Part shown: positions 43,951 through 55,754 of the stretch, piece by piece
Position numbering within the stretch: position 1 is the first letter of the stretch
Layout: every line of letters starts with the position of its first letter
Source of the DNA: Pegoplata infirma
Taxonomy: Eukaryota > Arthropoda > Insecta > Diptera > Anthomyiidae
Length of the DNA stretch: 64,000 nt
Assembly: GCA_963921195.1 (NCBI GenBank)
Contig: OY992540.1
Span: forward strand, 56,986,844 to 57,050,843
Direction: 5' to 3'
The notes under the pieces: model-generated
What the model saw: only the letters and a program-made list of their open reading frames with translations
What the model was told of the DNA's origin: nothing
The model's database searches: none
Translations under genes and position numbers: made by a program

Positions 43951-44085
43951 AAAAGTACAATTTTAACACCCTTAGACACGCAACTTCCAAAAAATACTTT
44001 TTCCAGAAGGTTTTTTTTCACCGAAGTATCATACATTCCAAACTTCGAGTTTCTATGAACATTATTTAAAAAAAAAGGTACTATA

Positions 44086-45149
44086 AGTTGCAAATAAAAT
44101 TTCCAATCCATGTTTACCAACAAATTAGGTGTTTGTAATGGTAATTTCCAATCTAGACGAGGTAAAATAACATTTCTTGCTGGGCTACAACGCCAGTACA
44201 ACCATAGTGCAACACGATTGTGAACATGAAATTGAACAGGAAAAACAAAGAAAAAAAGTATAAAAATATTAAAAAAATATATAAACAGGAACAACAACAA
44301 ATAAAATCATAAATAAAATGACAAGTTGAAATCAACAACAATTTGTATTTCGGAATTCGAGGCACGTTACAAAAAGAAAACAAAACATTCACTATTGTTT
44401 GGTAGAGAAAGGGGTTGTTGGCTTGGTTAGTTTTTGTTTAATTTTTTCCTTCACATGTCACGACATGAGGTGCATTCGAGGAAGACTACAACAATGCACC
44501 TTTTGTTTTTTATTTTTTGGAAATAATAAAAAGGTAAAACAACAAAGAGATGACTTTAAATAACTTAAATTTTGCCAACATTTTTATTTGTGCAGTTTTT
44601 TTATGTCAGAACTCCTAGACTTTATCAAATGGAGTGGAAAATTTAATATTTTTGCAAAAAAAAAAAAAATATTTTTTTAAATCAACTGTCACGTAGAAAC
44701 ATCATCAGAAATAGAATAGTACATTGCTCTTCTTTGTAATACAATTTCAAAAAATTCAAGTACAAAGTTGCAAAGAAATATTTACAATGATTGCAACGCA
44801 GGTTTAACAATAATTTGTATGAAATTAATTTTTATTGCGTAAAAGAAATCATAATAAATTAAATAGTTTTCTTGCATTTCTTAAAATGATGAAATTAGTA
44901 AGATGCTCTTTAGGGATAGATCTGTGACAAGTTCCTAGAGTTGAATCTGTGACATTTTTTTACAAAAGGCAGCAGCAGGCACGAATCCACGGGGGGGAAG
45001 AAAATTCACCCCCACAAACCTAATTCGAAAGAAAAAATAGAAAAAAAGGAAGGAAAGAAAGGAAAGAAAGAGGGGAAAAAAGAGAAAAGGAGGGGAAAGG
45101 AGAGGGGGAAAAAATTAAAAATGAAAAAGAAAATAATCTGAGAATTTTT
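44086..45149. other. Spacer without a recognised gene
   Basis: A stretch around 44100-44220 is of mixed composition and could be host sequence. The open frame on the - strand through it begins in the minisatellite side and has no known domain. A purine tract lies at 45039-45114. Confidence 0.4.
45039..45114. repeat. Polypurine tract (76 bp)
   Basis: Only A and G on the + strand, with GGAAAGAAA-type repeats grading into AGGGGAAA. Such tracts can form triplex DNA. Confidence 0.85.
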
Positions 45150-46000
45150 TTTTTATTTTTTCGAGAATCTTAAAATTTTTTTTAAGGGAAACATGTCTTG
45201 GAATATTCGAATTTTTCTATATTAAAAAATGTTTCTATAGAAGAATTTGAGAATTTTTCTTTAGGAAAACATATAGAATTTTTCTATGGCATTAATTTGC
45301 GAATTTTTTATAGGATTAATTTGCAAATTTTTCTATAGAAAAACACTTTAGAATTTTTTTAAAGGAAAAATCTGAAAATTTTTCTAAAGGAGAATTTTTT
45401 TATAGAAATTCTTCTATGGAAAAAATGTAAAAATCTTAGAATTTTTCTAAGTGAAAAATGTTCCGGAATTTTAGAATTTTTCTATATAAAAAAAAGTTTT
45501 GGAATATTTATATTTTTTTTAGAAAAAATAAGAACATTTTTTCATACGAAAAATTTGTGAATTTTTCAAAAGAAAAATTTGAGAACTTTTCTTAGAATTT
45601 TTCTATAAAAAAAGTTTGAAAATTTTTCTATACACTCTGACAATTTTTTATAGGAAAAATCTGACAATTTGCTATAGGAAAGATCTGAGATTTTTTTTAT
45701 AAAAAAAGTCGGAGAATTTTCATAAGAAAAATCTGATCATTTTTATAGAAAAAATCTGATGATTTCTGAAAGGGAAAATCTGATAATTTTTCTTTCGAAA
45801 AAATCTTAGAAGAATATAGGTAAAAGGAAAAGAAAAAGGAAATCATGTGAAATTTTTGAATCTTTTTTTGAAATATAGAAAAAAGTCTCGGAGATTGCAA
45901 AAAAATTAAAGTTTTTATTAAGATAAAAAATTTGTTCAGGAAAAATTTGAGAATTTCTTATAGGAAAAATACTCAAAATATTTTGTATGCAAAAACATAT
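45150..46000. repeat. Degenerate A/T repeat, unit about GAATTTTTCTATAGGAAAAA
   Basis: Dozens of diverged units of 25-35 bp, each with a TTTTTCTATAG-like and GAAAAATCTGA-like half. It is related to the array at 36740-37030. Open frames through it are artefacts. Confidence 0.7.
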
Positions 46001-46866
46001 TTAAAACATGTGATAAAACATTTGAAAACCATCCCAGTAATTATTCATTTGATTTAACGAACATCAACATTTATTTTTTACTGTTGAGAAAATTTTCAAA
46101 AATAAATAACATTAAACATTAAAAAATAACGTCACTTTCATTTTTTTAAGCATCAAATTCGAAAAAAATAACCTACGAAAACATTAAAAATTAATGTTTC
46201 ATTGGTTATTTTAACAATTTTTCTATTGAATTATATTTAAAAAAAAAATTTTTGGGGAATCGATTTCGCAATCAACTAGATTCTGGCCAGACACTCTACC
46301 CATCGTGCAAAAGTCATTCGATAGAAACATGTTCTTATATTTATATGAGCAATTGTCATTAACTTTTAATATTTAAGAAAAAAAAAATTGCGATTTTTTT
46401 TTTCGTGGCACATTGATAAGACTTTGTAGGTAAATAACATTATAAATAAGTAATTCAAATCCGTCCGCGTGCATTAATTTGAGCGATCGCACCCAAAACT
46501 ATGGCGGTTTAAAGTTAAAATTTAAAAAAAAATTGTGAAAATTACATTTTTTATCCAAAGTTAACCAAACGTACCATTTTGTATTATGCTTACCCAGAGC
46601 TAAAATACATATGCAAACATGCATAAAATCTTTGCTAAATATCGAGATATTTGCATTTAACCAATTTTTTTTCGGCACATTTTCCAATATTTTGGAAATA
46701 AAAATGTTTCCAGCGGTTTTATTTTTTTAGAAAAATATTACCAAATGCACTAACAAAATCTCAACAAATTCTTAGTAAACACCATTATTCTATCTCTAAT
46801 AGGTAAGAAACAGCAGTGGCTTAAAGGGAACATTTTTGAAAAAAAAATTTAATATTTTTGAATTTA
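46001..46866. other. Spacer without a recognised gene
   Basis: A GAGCGATCGCACCCAAAACT plus ATGGCGGTTTAAAG block (46480) resembles, inverted, a block near 47715-47745 (AAACCGCTTAAACGTTAAAT, CGGGTGCGAATTAATT). The two flank the MITE at 46867-47387, suggesting an older inverted-repeat element around it. Confidence 0.4.
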
Positions 46867-47387
46867 CTACCTCCGTCCCAAAATAATCTTAACATTTCTA
46901 TATTTTGGCTGGGATTATGGAGGATTTTTTGAAAAAGCTTTGTTTTTTTTGTCAATACGTATCGGGACATATCAATAATTTAAAAATTCTTTATAGCTTT
47001 GCAATTTTTCAATTCACGTGCAAAATGGATGCAATAAACTGCATCCAGATAAATGAGACAACTTGTTTTCGACGTTACAAACAGGCATGGTGTCCACTAT
47101 GGTCGAAAAGATGAAAATTATTACAAAATGCGGCATATGAAATAAGAAATTTTACGCTAGAGGCCCTTTTAACGGTTTTTAATAAATGCATTATGGATGC
47201 AATAGGGACATCTTGCAAATACTTTTAATTAATTTTGTTACAGTTTTAGTACACGAGATTAGTATAAGATTATTTTTTAACTTTATCTTGTATTATTTCA
47301 ACTAAAACACTGCTTAATAAAATGTTAAGTTTATTTTGGGACAAAAAAATCTATAGAAATGTTAAAAATATTTCGGGACAGAGGTAG
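46867..47387. mobile_element. Stowaway-like (mariner-type) MITE
   Basis: CTACCTCCGTCCCAAAATAA at the left and an inverted end reading CTACCTCTGTCCCGAAATAT on the other strand are flanked by TA (46865-46866, 47388-47389). The subterminal AACATTTCTATA is also inverted-repeated. These ends closely resemble plant Stowaway termini (CTCCCTCCGTCCC), which belong to the Tc1/mariner superfamily. 521 bp, no transposase. Confidence 0.85.
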
Positions 47388-48842
47388 TATTTTTTTTTTT
47401 AATATTAAATGTCTGATTTTAAGTGTTGTCCTTCACTGAATATTGAAACTATTCAAAGTATGATTAATAATGCTAATATTAAGGTTATTACGAAATATTT
47501 TAACGTTATTACTAATTTTATCAAGGTTATAAAAAATTTTAGCGATTTTTCCCGATTTTCGCGATTGCAAAAATCAATGGACTAATTTTGAAATATTATT
47601 TAAATAAGACATGTCAAAATCTATCTATAATACATTTCTTTTCTACTTTATTTAAGAAATGTAAGATTTTATATAACCATTAAATTTAAAGGTATCAAAA
47701 ATTTAAAACCACCGAAAAACCGCTTAAACGTTAAATTTTTTCGGGTGCGAATTAATTGAAGATAGAGAATTGAAAAGACTACCAAACGCGCCTTTCACCG
47801 ACCAATTTCTATAAGCGGCCTGGATGTGCCTTACAAAAAAGTGAAAACTGAAAAACACCGCGGAATTCGCAAATATTAACTTTTGATCAATGTTGCTTTC
47901 CATGATTTATTATATTTGCACATACCATTGTTTCTACATGTTCAACTTTCAGCCATGCACATTTGGCTGTCAAATAATGCAAAACTAAAATATCGAAATT
48001 TTGCAAAAAATTTAAAAAGTTCATAAAATTTTTGCAATTGAATATTTTTTGGGTGCGTTTGTAAATTAAGTGGGAAATGGTAAATTATATAGTTCACAAA
48101 GCATTCGGAACCATTCGGAATAAAACTGCGAGTGTGCCTCGCAAAAAACAGACTTTTTAAAAAATTCACGTTTTTTCTTCCCATCTTTGGAGAGCTGCAG
48201 CTTCGTAACCATTGCGAGCACATCACTCGAATCAGTCTCAGATTGTGCATATTTACAAGGGCTTTTACCAAGTGTATTTGAATTTTAAAATTACAGTTTG
48301 CACCAAAAGCTACAATCAAAAAACCCCGAAAAATTGAAAATTGAAAAAAATTGATATCAAAGATTTAGGTCCATGTAACTTTTTTCTTATTGATGGCACA
48401 TCCACTGAACCTACACCAAATAATTGCCCAAGTCTACTGATTAAACGGTATTAAATTTGGAGCGATAGCTTTAACGCACCTAACAATATGGAACTTTAAA
48501 CGAATAATTTCATGAGAGTATCAAGCGATTTTTTTACATTTTTCAACTTTGCACGTTCCTTACCATGAGATAATGAGACTATTTGGGCTGTGCCTTTGCA
48601 GAATTACTCATTATGGTTCCCTTAACATTTCTACATTCACAGGTACCACCTAGTTTACAAATAAAAATGTTATTGCGAAATTAGTAAAATATCACAAGCG
48701 TTAAAAGTTAATGACAAAAGTCCATATAAATAATTTTTTTAATGTTTTGTCTACAAAAAAAAAAAAAATATACAAACAAAAGTAGGTAAAAACTTATGAC
48801 TTCTCTTTAAAAAATGCAACAATTTAAAAAAAAAATTACGTA
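47388..48842. other. Spacer without a recognised gene
   Basis: Contains two related blocks with TTCGGGTGCG (47740) and TTTGGGTGCGTTTG (48047) and following similar text, probably a diverged repeat. No coding region is credible, including the 125-codon open frame at 47942-48319 on the - strand, which has no recognisable domain. Confidence 0.4.
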
Positions 48843-49726
48843 CACTCAAAAAAAAAACTGTAATGTTAGCAAAAAAAGCTTGTAAACCTACAAGAAAATT
48901 TGCTGATTTTGAACCCACAATTTTTTTGCTAAAGTTAGCAAAAATGTTTTGCCAATAATTAGTTAACTAAATTTTTTTTTTTGACTTAGTTCATACACAT
49001 TTGAGGACCCCATTGGGTTCGGACCCGATAGGTCCAGACCCCGATGGGCCTAGGCCTAGTTGGGTTCCTTAAAAATCGTCATAGTTTTTGATCCAAAATT
49101 TGTGTCCGTTTCGCTCTACCTTGCTTAGTTTTTGAGATACGTGATTATAGGGGACCACTGGGGTCTTGAGAATTAAAAAACTCGATAACTTCAAAAATAT
49201 TACTCGGAGAGCTTTAGACTATTTTGCGGTCTTGTTCTACGTATTGAGAGCTACAAAAATGCTTTTGGACTTTTTGTTGTGTCGGCAATATTTACCGAGA
49301 TATGAGCATTTTAAAATTTTCGGGAATGCTAACTTTTTTGGATCCAAAGTTAGGGCCCATTAGGGTCCACACATGTGAAGAGGACCCGCGAAAGTATGGA
49401 GATTCTAAGAACCAAAAATGCCCTCCATTTTGCTCTATCTGGCTTAGTTTCCGAGATAGCGCCATTTTAAGATTTCTGAAAATAAAAAAATTTACCATTT
49501 ATTTTTGCTAATGTTAGCAAAAACTCTTGTAAAAATGTTGTCAACTCAATTTCAAATTTAGCAAAAGAAATTAGTTCAAAGTTTGTTTAAAATTGCTAAT
49601 GTGCTAAATGAAGTTTACAAGAACTTTTTGCTAACATGCTAATCTCAACTAAAAATTTGCTAAAAGTTAGCTAACTAGCGTTAGCAAAAAAAAATTAGTA
49701 AATCTACTAACGTATTTTTTTGAGTG
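48843..49726 (-). mobile_element. CAC-type MITE, family W copy 2
   Basis: CACTCAAAAAAAAAACTG and TATTTTTTTGAGTG ends, flanked by TA. It is the reverse complement of 39376-40217 over its whole length, including GAACCCAATGGGGTCC-like and GTTTTTGAGATACGTGAT blocks; it is about 40 bp longer. Confidence 0.85.
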
Positions 49727-49859
49727 TACACAAATCATTAAAAATTAAAGAAGAATTACTTATTTTTACTTACAGAAGAAAAAAAATGTCTTAAAAAATT
49801 TAATGCTAATGAAAGTCCTTATATTTTATGTTGTTATTTTTGAAACAAAGAAAAGAAAT

Positions 49860-51062
49860 AGTCAATTAAAAAAACTGAACGTTGAACGAATGTTTTAACA
49901 TGATAATGTTTTTAATTTTAAAAAAGTCTAATTTTAAAAAAGTTGCAGGACGCCACCTCAGTTTGACTACTATATAAGCTAACAATTAACGAAAAAGAAA
50001 ACAAGAACTACTATTTTTATATTCTTAAAACCAAAAATTTTAATAACTTGGGTTTGTAACTTGGATAATAATTCACCTCGTGGTGAATAAAAAAATTATT
50101 TTTCAACAAAAAAAAAACGTTTTTTTTTTTATCAATTTTTTTCCATCAATTTTTTTTTTTCATCAATTTTTTTTTTTCATCAAAATTTTTTTTTATCAAA
50201 AATTTTTTTTCATCAAACTTTTTTTTTATTTTTTTTTTTTATCAAGTTTTTTTTATCAAAATTTTTTTTTTCATCAATTTTTTTTCATCAATTTTTTTTT
50301 TATTATTTTTTTTCATCAAATTTTTTTTTTTCATAAATTTTTTTTTGGTCATATTTTTTTCATCAGATTTTTTCATCAAATTTTTTATTATAAATTTTTT
50401 TCTAACCAAAAAATTTTCGTTTTTTCAATTTTTTTTTTAGTTTGACAAAAGCTTATAGATGAACAACAGCTCCATGAACTGAATTTTTTGTTTTTATTTA
50501 ATTTTTAAATATCCCCCTGAAAATGATCAGTAATGTTGACTGAAATATTGGGACAATAAAAGAAAAATTTAAAATAAAATATGTTTATATTTTTTATTTA
50601 ATTAATTTTTTAACTCATGACCTAATGTCGAACAAAATCAACAAACTACGAAACTAAAGGTCAACTATTCACAACTTTAAACAAATTTTTTTACATCAAA
50701 AAATTTTTCTTTTCATCAAAAACTTTTTTTCATCAAATTTTTTTTTCACCAATAATTTTGGGTTCATTAAATTTTTTTTAACATAATTTTGTTTTTCGTG
50801 AAAAAAAAATCATTTTTTTACCAATACTACTTTTTCACCAAGTCTCAGCTTTTCGCATGAAAATTTTCCATTTGTTTATCAAATGTACATAACACAAGTG
50901 AAGGTGTTATATTCTTTGGTGCCGAATCTTTTATACTCTCCAAAATGTAAAAACACTTTTTTGCACTTATTTTTGCACTCACTTACGAAATGTACAGCTC
51001 TTTTGGTTTTTTAATGGGGTTCTTGACTGATATTTCAATTCGATTTGTATGGAATAGCAAAG
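49860..51062 (+). mobile_element. Minisatellite-bearing mini-me-like element, copy X2
   Basis: The terminal block GTTGCAGGACGCCACCTCAG (49940), then AACTTGGGTTTGTAACTTGG, the TTCACCTCGTGGTGAA hairpin, a degenerate TTTTTTTTTCATCAA array (50095-50440) and a mini-me-like tail near 51010-51055. The tail stops where a LINE fragment begins. Confidence 0.6.
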
Positions 51063-51064
51063 CA

Positions 51065-51500
51065 CGGTTAGGTTAGGTTAGGGTGGCGGTGCCAGATGGG
51101 CACTCCGCATAGACCAGTTGGTCCATAGCGATACCACAAAACTCTTTTCCTCGCACCTTTTACAGCTTGCGTCCGTAATAAGATTCATGTTCTTGGCATG
51201 TTTTCCGACAAGACAGTGTCCCGTTATTAGACCTGTCAACATACGACATTCTATTCTCGTAAGTGTTAGTAAGAATTTTGTTCTTCCTAAATCATAGCGT
51301 GGCCATAAAATTCTGCTTATACGAATTGTCCTAAGTTCCTTCCATCTTCGATTTGCCTTGGCGACAGTAAGGGTATTTCGTTTTAGTTTGTAATGCTGGA
51401 GTGGCGGTGAAAGCATTATGGTGGTACCTATGCCATCTGCTCCAAGTTTCGCGAGTTTGCTTTGGCAAGTACACCCAAATCTTCCGCAAAACATTATGAT
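51065..51500 (-). pseudogene. Fragment of a non-LTR retrotransposon polyprotein (C-terminal, RNase H/zinc region)
   Basis: The - strand reads ISRILWPRYDLGRTKFLLTL, then RIECRMLTGLITGHCLVGKH and CKRCEEKSF, the tail found after RNase H in R1/I/LOA-type elements (RxLxGxxTGHCxLxxH...CxxC). The 5' part is missing and frames shift upstream (ALQTKTKYPYCRQGKSKMEG lies in another frame). A GGTTAGGTTAGGTTAGGG run marks its 3' end. Confidence 0.7.
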
Positions 51501-52295
51501 GATTTAATGTTTTGGGCAAGAGTACAAAATTCGCAGGCATTTTTTGGTTTTGGGAGGGGCGGGAGAATTTCCCCCCACTCCCTGTGTTAAAGCGATAGGT
51601 CCATAGCAAGGAAAGAAAACTTATATTTTTGTTCATTTATAAATTATTCTGTAAATCATCTTTTTCTTAAAGAAAAATATTTATAAATTTATTTATAAAA
51701 AAACAATTTTCTTGAGCTTTACAATTGTTAAAAAAAAAAAAAAAAAAAAAAACTCTATTACTATTTTCTTTACTTTGTATACATTATTTTCTTTATTATT
51801 TATTTTTTAATATTTCCAACAACTAACCTCTAGTTGTATGTCTAACTTTATCTACTTATTGTACAAATCCTATTTCTGTTTTAAATTTTTTTTTTGTTGT
51901 TTTCATATCCTTTCAACTTTGGTAGCAAAGTAACATCCTGGACCTAAACAAATAAGTTATCAATCCCACAAAACATACAATGCAAATTCGTCTTACTTGT
52001 TTAGTAAAACAAACTTTTACATTTTGTTTTTTCATTTTTTTGCTTTTCGAATAAGACATGCAATGCAACACAATTACACTTATTGCAGAAAAAGAGTTTC
52101 GTGGGGTTTACAAGGATAAAAATAAACAGGATTTATAGTGTATTTGGAAAAGAAGACTCTGTTAGGGGACGGTGGAACAAAATCACAACTCGATATGATT
52201 TGTGCAACAATTTAAGGTTTTGATTTAATATAATAAAACATTTAAGAAATTTTCTTCTTAATTTCCTTATTAGAAATAATTATTGCGCAATTTAT
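51501..52295. other. Spacer with a 24-bp A run
   Basis: A24 at 51730-51753 and otherwise AT-rich DNA without a recognised gene. Confidence 0.5.
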
Positions 52296-52984
52296 ATATG
52301 AGGCATTCCACACCAAATGTCCCGCTACAGAAAAACATATGTCCCGTAAATTTCTGAATAGGTTGTTTGGATAGCCCTATATGGAACTAAGAAAATTTCG
52401 TTTTTGGTTTTTCTAATTTTCAAAAACTGGGCTCAGAAGGCATGGTCAAATATTGGAAAAATAGTCAAATTTGAGGCGAGTTGCCTTGATTAAATATTTA
52501 TCACATTAAAACGGAATGCACCACAATCTTAAAAATTTACATTCTTATATAGTTTTGTATGGGCTATCGAATAAATTTTTTTTCTTTAGAAAATTTTCAG
52601 AACCCGTTCTGAAAATTTCCATTTGTTAAAAAGTCAATTTATCAGAAATCCGGCCACTTTTTTTTAATTTTTTTTTTAAAGTTTAGATGTTTGTCCATCC
52701 ACACAAAAAAAATCAGAAATGTTTTTTTCGTTTTTTTCGAGAAAATCGCATTTGAATTTTAAATTTCATAACAATTTTCTAATTTGCTTGTATTTTCTTG
52801 TTTTATTGTTGCGAATGAGTTATATTAATTGCATGAATATTACTCATTCGACACGTTAAAACAAGAAAATACAAGCAAATTACAAAATTGTTATGAAATT
52901 TAAAATTCAAATGCGATTTTCTCGAAAAAAACGAAAAATACATTTCTGATTTTTTTTTTTTGTGTGGATGGACAAACATCTAAA

Positions 52985-53019
<35 letters not shown>

Positions 53020-53379
53020 GGCCGGATTTTTGATAAATTGACTTTTTTAAAAAATGGAAAATTTCAGAACGGGTTCTGAAAATTTGTCAAGGAAAAAAAA
53101 TTTATTCGATAGCCCATACGAAACTATATAAGAATGTAAATTTTTAAGATTGTGGTGCATTCCGTTTTAATGTGATAAATATTTAATCAATGCAACTCGC
53201 CACAAATTTGACCATTTTCCAATATTTGACCACGCCTCCTAAGCCCAGTTTTTGAAAAATTGAAAAACCGAAAACGCAATTTTCTAAGTTCCATATAGAG
53301 CCATCCATACAAGCTATTCAGAAGTTTATGGTACACGTGTTTTTTTTTCGCTGGACATTTGGTGTGGAATGCCTCATAT
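52296..53379. mobile_element. Large fold-back, arms of about 535 bp
   Basis: ATATGAGGCATTCCACACCA at the left pairs with TGGTGTGGAATGCCTCATAT at the right. Pairing continues inward through TGGGCTATCGAATAAATTT, CAGAACCCGTTCTGAAAATT, AAATCCGGCCACTTTTTTT and TTTGCTTGTATTTTCTTGTT to a turn of about 10-15 bp near 52833. Main differences are short indels and the length of an A run (52988-53018). No protein is encoded. Confidence 0.92.
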
Positions 53380-53499
53380 GTATGACCATTATACCGGAAT
53401 TTGTTGTATGGCAAACATTTTCCCCCGATTTTGAACGTAAATAAAAATACAATATATATTTTAAGTTCCATTTAAGTACTTTTGCATACTCAGATTTCG

Positions 53500-53960
53500 T
53501 CTGCTGGCGTAGCAGATCGGATTAAAATGATCAGATTCGGCTCAAATTCAATGAAAGCTTGTCTCGAGATCTATGAAAGTGTCACGGGAAAGAAATTTTG
53601 AGATTTTGTAAAAAAAATTCTTTAAATTAGGAGAAACCAGTTTTTTTTTTTGCAAATTTCAAGTAGCTATATCTCGAAAACCTTTTGACCGATTTTAAGT
53701 TTTTTTATTATTCCTGTTCAGCACATCAAAATTAAGAAATATCGTAATTTTTATTAATTTTGGAATATCTTTTTTAATTTTTTTTTTATTTTAATTTGAA
53801 AAATCCAAAACTTTTATCACCTGGTGGTCACGCGTTATTTTAATACGATTCGCCTCAAATTTGTGGCACATAAAATTTAGACCAAGGACAATAAAAATTT
53901 GTCCGTATACATGAAAAATTCAAAAGTTAAAAAATTCTACTCTAATGACTATGAAACCTT
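53500..53960. repeat. Dispersed repeat R, copy 4
   Basis: AGCTATATCTCGAAAACC (53665), CAATTTTAATACGATTCGCC-type text near 53835 and TTTGTGGCACATAAAATTTA correspond to the right half of the copy at 24725-25545. The ends are not defined. Confidence 0.5.
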
Positions 53961-54589
53961 AAGTTTCATATTAAAAAAACCCCAAATTCCTGATTTTACC
54001 AACTTCTAACCCACTGTTGACAGTTTGTTTAGCATATTGTTAAAATCAGTAATGTAAACGAAAATCGAAGTTAACATTCAATACTAAAAAAAACCACTTC
54101 ACACAACCCTTACAGTGTTTATCAATAAAGTGCAAGGATAAAACAAGGATAACATGCATACACTTATACAGACAAACAACTACAACACCAACAAATACAA
54201 ATTGATGTTACCAACACAAAATGCATTAATAAACACACTGTATTTGCAGACACACATACACACACACAAAACATTTGTGAATGTTCAATATGGAATCATA
54301 CTTTTAAAAACATTGAAAGGTTTTTGCTAAAAATTTGCAAAACAACTCCCACAAATTGAACGCGTTTTGCCAGATGTGTTTATCACTTCATAATTGGTTT
54401 TGTAACAATTGTATAAAAAAAAATTTATACACAAAGCAGAAGCTTTTTTTCAAATGTACTTCCAGAAACAAAAAACAAGTAAAAAATTGTAGTTGGTCAA
54501 GATCGAACACAAAATACCCTACACCAGCTTAGAGGCCTTATATATGAGGCCCTCAGAATCCAATTGAGTGGGAACAAAATTTATTGCAA
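53961..54589. other. Spacer with a (CA)n stretch and a mini-me type 2 end
   Basis: ACACACATACACACACACA at 54250-54268. At 54473-54530, AACAAGTAAAAAATTGTAG, GGTCAAGATCG and AATACCCTACACCAGC match the left end of the mini-me type 2 copy at 29312. No gene is recognised. Confidence 0.5.
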
Positions 54590-55020
54590 AACTTAATGTT
54601 TTTAACATGATAATGTTTTAAGGCTGGTGTCTAATTTTAAAATAGTTGCAGGACGCCACCTCAGCTTAACTATATAAGCTAACGATTAACAAAAAAGGAA
54701 ATCTCAGTTGGGAAAGTCCTCGATCCATACTCAGTGACGGGGCGCGGTGACATGTCAGAGTCACTGCTGACATCCACAAGACATCTCTTTGTATTGATTT
54801 GAGGACAGTTTCATATAAATTTTATAAATATCCTCACTCAAAGTCAGCAGTAGTCAGGGCATGCCGACCTTCTGGTGACATGTCACCTAAGACTTCTCTG
54901 GGGAAATGTCTGACGTAGGTCAAACGAAAATACAAAAAATGTTCGTATTTCCTTTAGTTTTTACTTTTATCCATTTTCCCTTATAAATTATCTTTCTCAT
55001 ATTTAGAAAAAACCTTTTTT

Positions 55021-55075
55021 AGTCACAACTGGATTTGAACTTGCAACCTCAAGATTATTAGTCCCACACCTAACT
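55021..55075 (-). other. tRNA-like segment cut by element V
   Basis: On the - strand GTTAGGTGTGGG is followed by AAGTTCAAATCCAG (B box). V (55077-55754) sits just 5' of it; across V the strand continues TTTGGAACAAG, so without V the text TGGAACAAGTAGTTAGG would form an A box. Confidence 0.45.
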
Positions 55076-55076
55076 A

Positions 55077-55754
55077 CACTCAAAAAATTATGTAGGTAAA
55101 TTCCAGTGAATATTCACTTAAAACAAATGAAATTTTATTTAAAAGCCATTCCACGGTTTTTTCATTTAAAATAAAAACACATTATAGTCAATTTTAAATG
55201 TTAATTTAATGACTAACCAAATCATTAAAAAACTAGTGAATATTCAGTTATTTTCCCAGTCGGCAAAAAAAATCACAGCTGACATACTGCTGACTCTCCC
55301 TTTAAAAAATTGCTGACATCTTCATACAATTTTTCAAAATGTCATCAATGACATGTCAGCAGTTGGTCAGCGGTTATTTAAACGAATTGTTAGTGGCCAC
55401 CGATACTGGTGGACACTGCTGACCTACTGCTGACATGTCATAGATGACATTTTGAAAAATTGTATGAAGATGTCAGCGATTTCATAAAGGGAGAGTCAGC
55501 AGTATGTCAGGTGTGATTTTATTTTGCCAACTGGGTTGTATTGAAAAACAGTAAAACTATAGAAGAAATTTTTTACTGCCGAAATTGAATGTAACAGAAA
55601 ATTCATTTTTAAGACAGTAAATTATTTTTTTTAACTACAGAAATGGTAAAAAAATTAAAATCATTATAAAAAAAGTGATTTTTCTTTTAAAATAACTTTA
55701 CTGATTACTTTTTAAAATATCCTGCAAACAGTTAATGACATAATTTTCTTAGTG
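55077..55754. mobile_element. CAC-type MITE (V) nested in U
   Basis: CACTCAAAAAATTATGT and the inverted CACTAAGAAAATTATGT (other strand) are flanked by TA. The body is rich in TTTAAAATAAA and GTGAATATTCA palindromes. It contains element T. Confidence 0.7.
55255..55535. mobile_element. Palindromic MITE (T) nested in V
   Basis: The arms of about 120 bp begin CCCAGTCGGCAAAA and CCCAGTTGGCAAAA (other strand) and share CTGACATACTGCTGACTCTC and ACAATTTTTCAAAATGTCAT. TT lies on both sides. It carries the same TGACATGTCA motif as U. Confidence 0.85.

Noticed and set aside
43890..44300. 136-codon open frame on the - strand
   Set aside because: Its end lies in the 16-bp repeat and the rest is low-complexity hydrophobic text without a known family.
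47942..48319. 125-codon open frame on the - strand
   Set aside because: No recognisable domain, no splice or poly(A) context, and it overlaps a diverged repeat.
49302..49511. Conserved short open frames in both W copies as a gene
   Set aside because: They are explained by sequence identity of two copies of a MITE; frames overlap on both strands and carry no domain.
51068..51083. GGTTAGGTTAGGTTAGGG as insect telomere repeat (TTAGG)n
   Set aside because: Only three units, at the 3' end of a retrotransposon fragment; flies lack TTAGG telomeres, and such runs are common in fly transposon tails.
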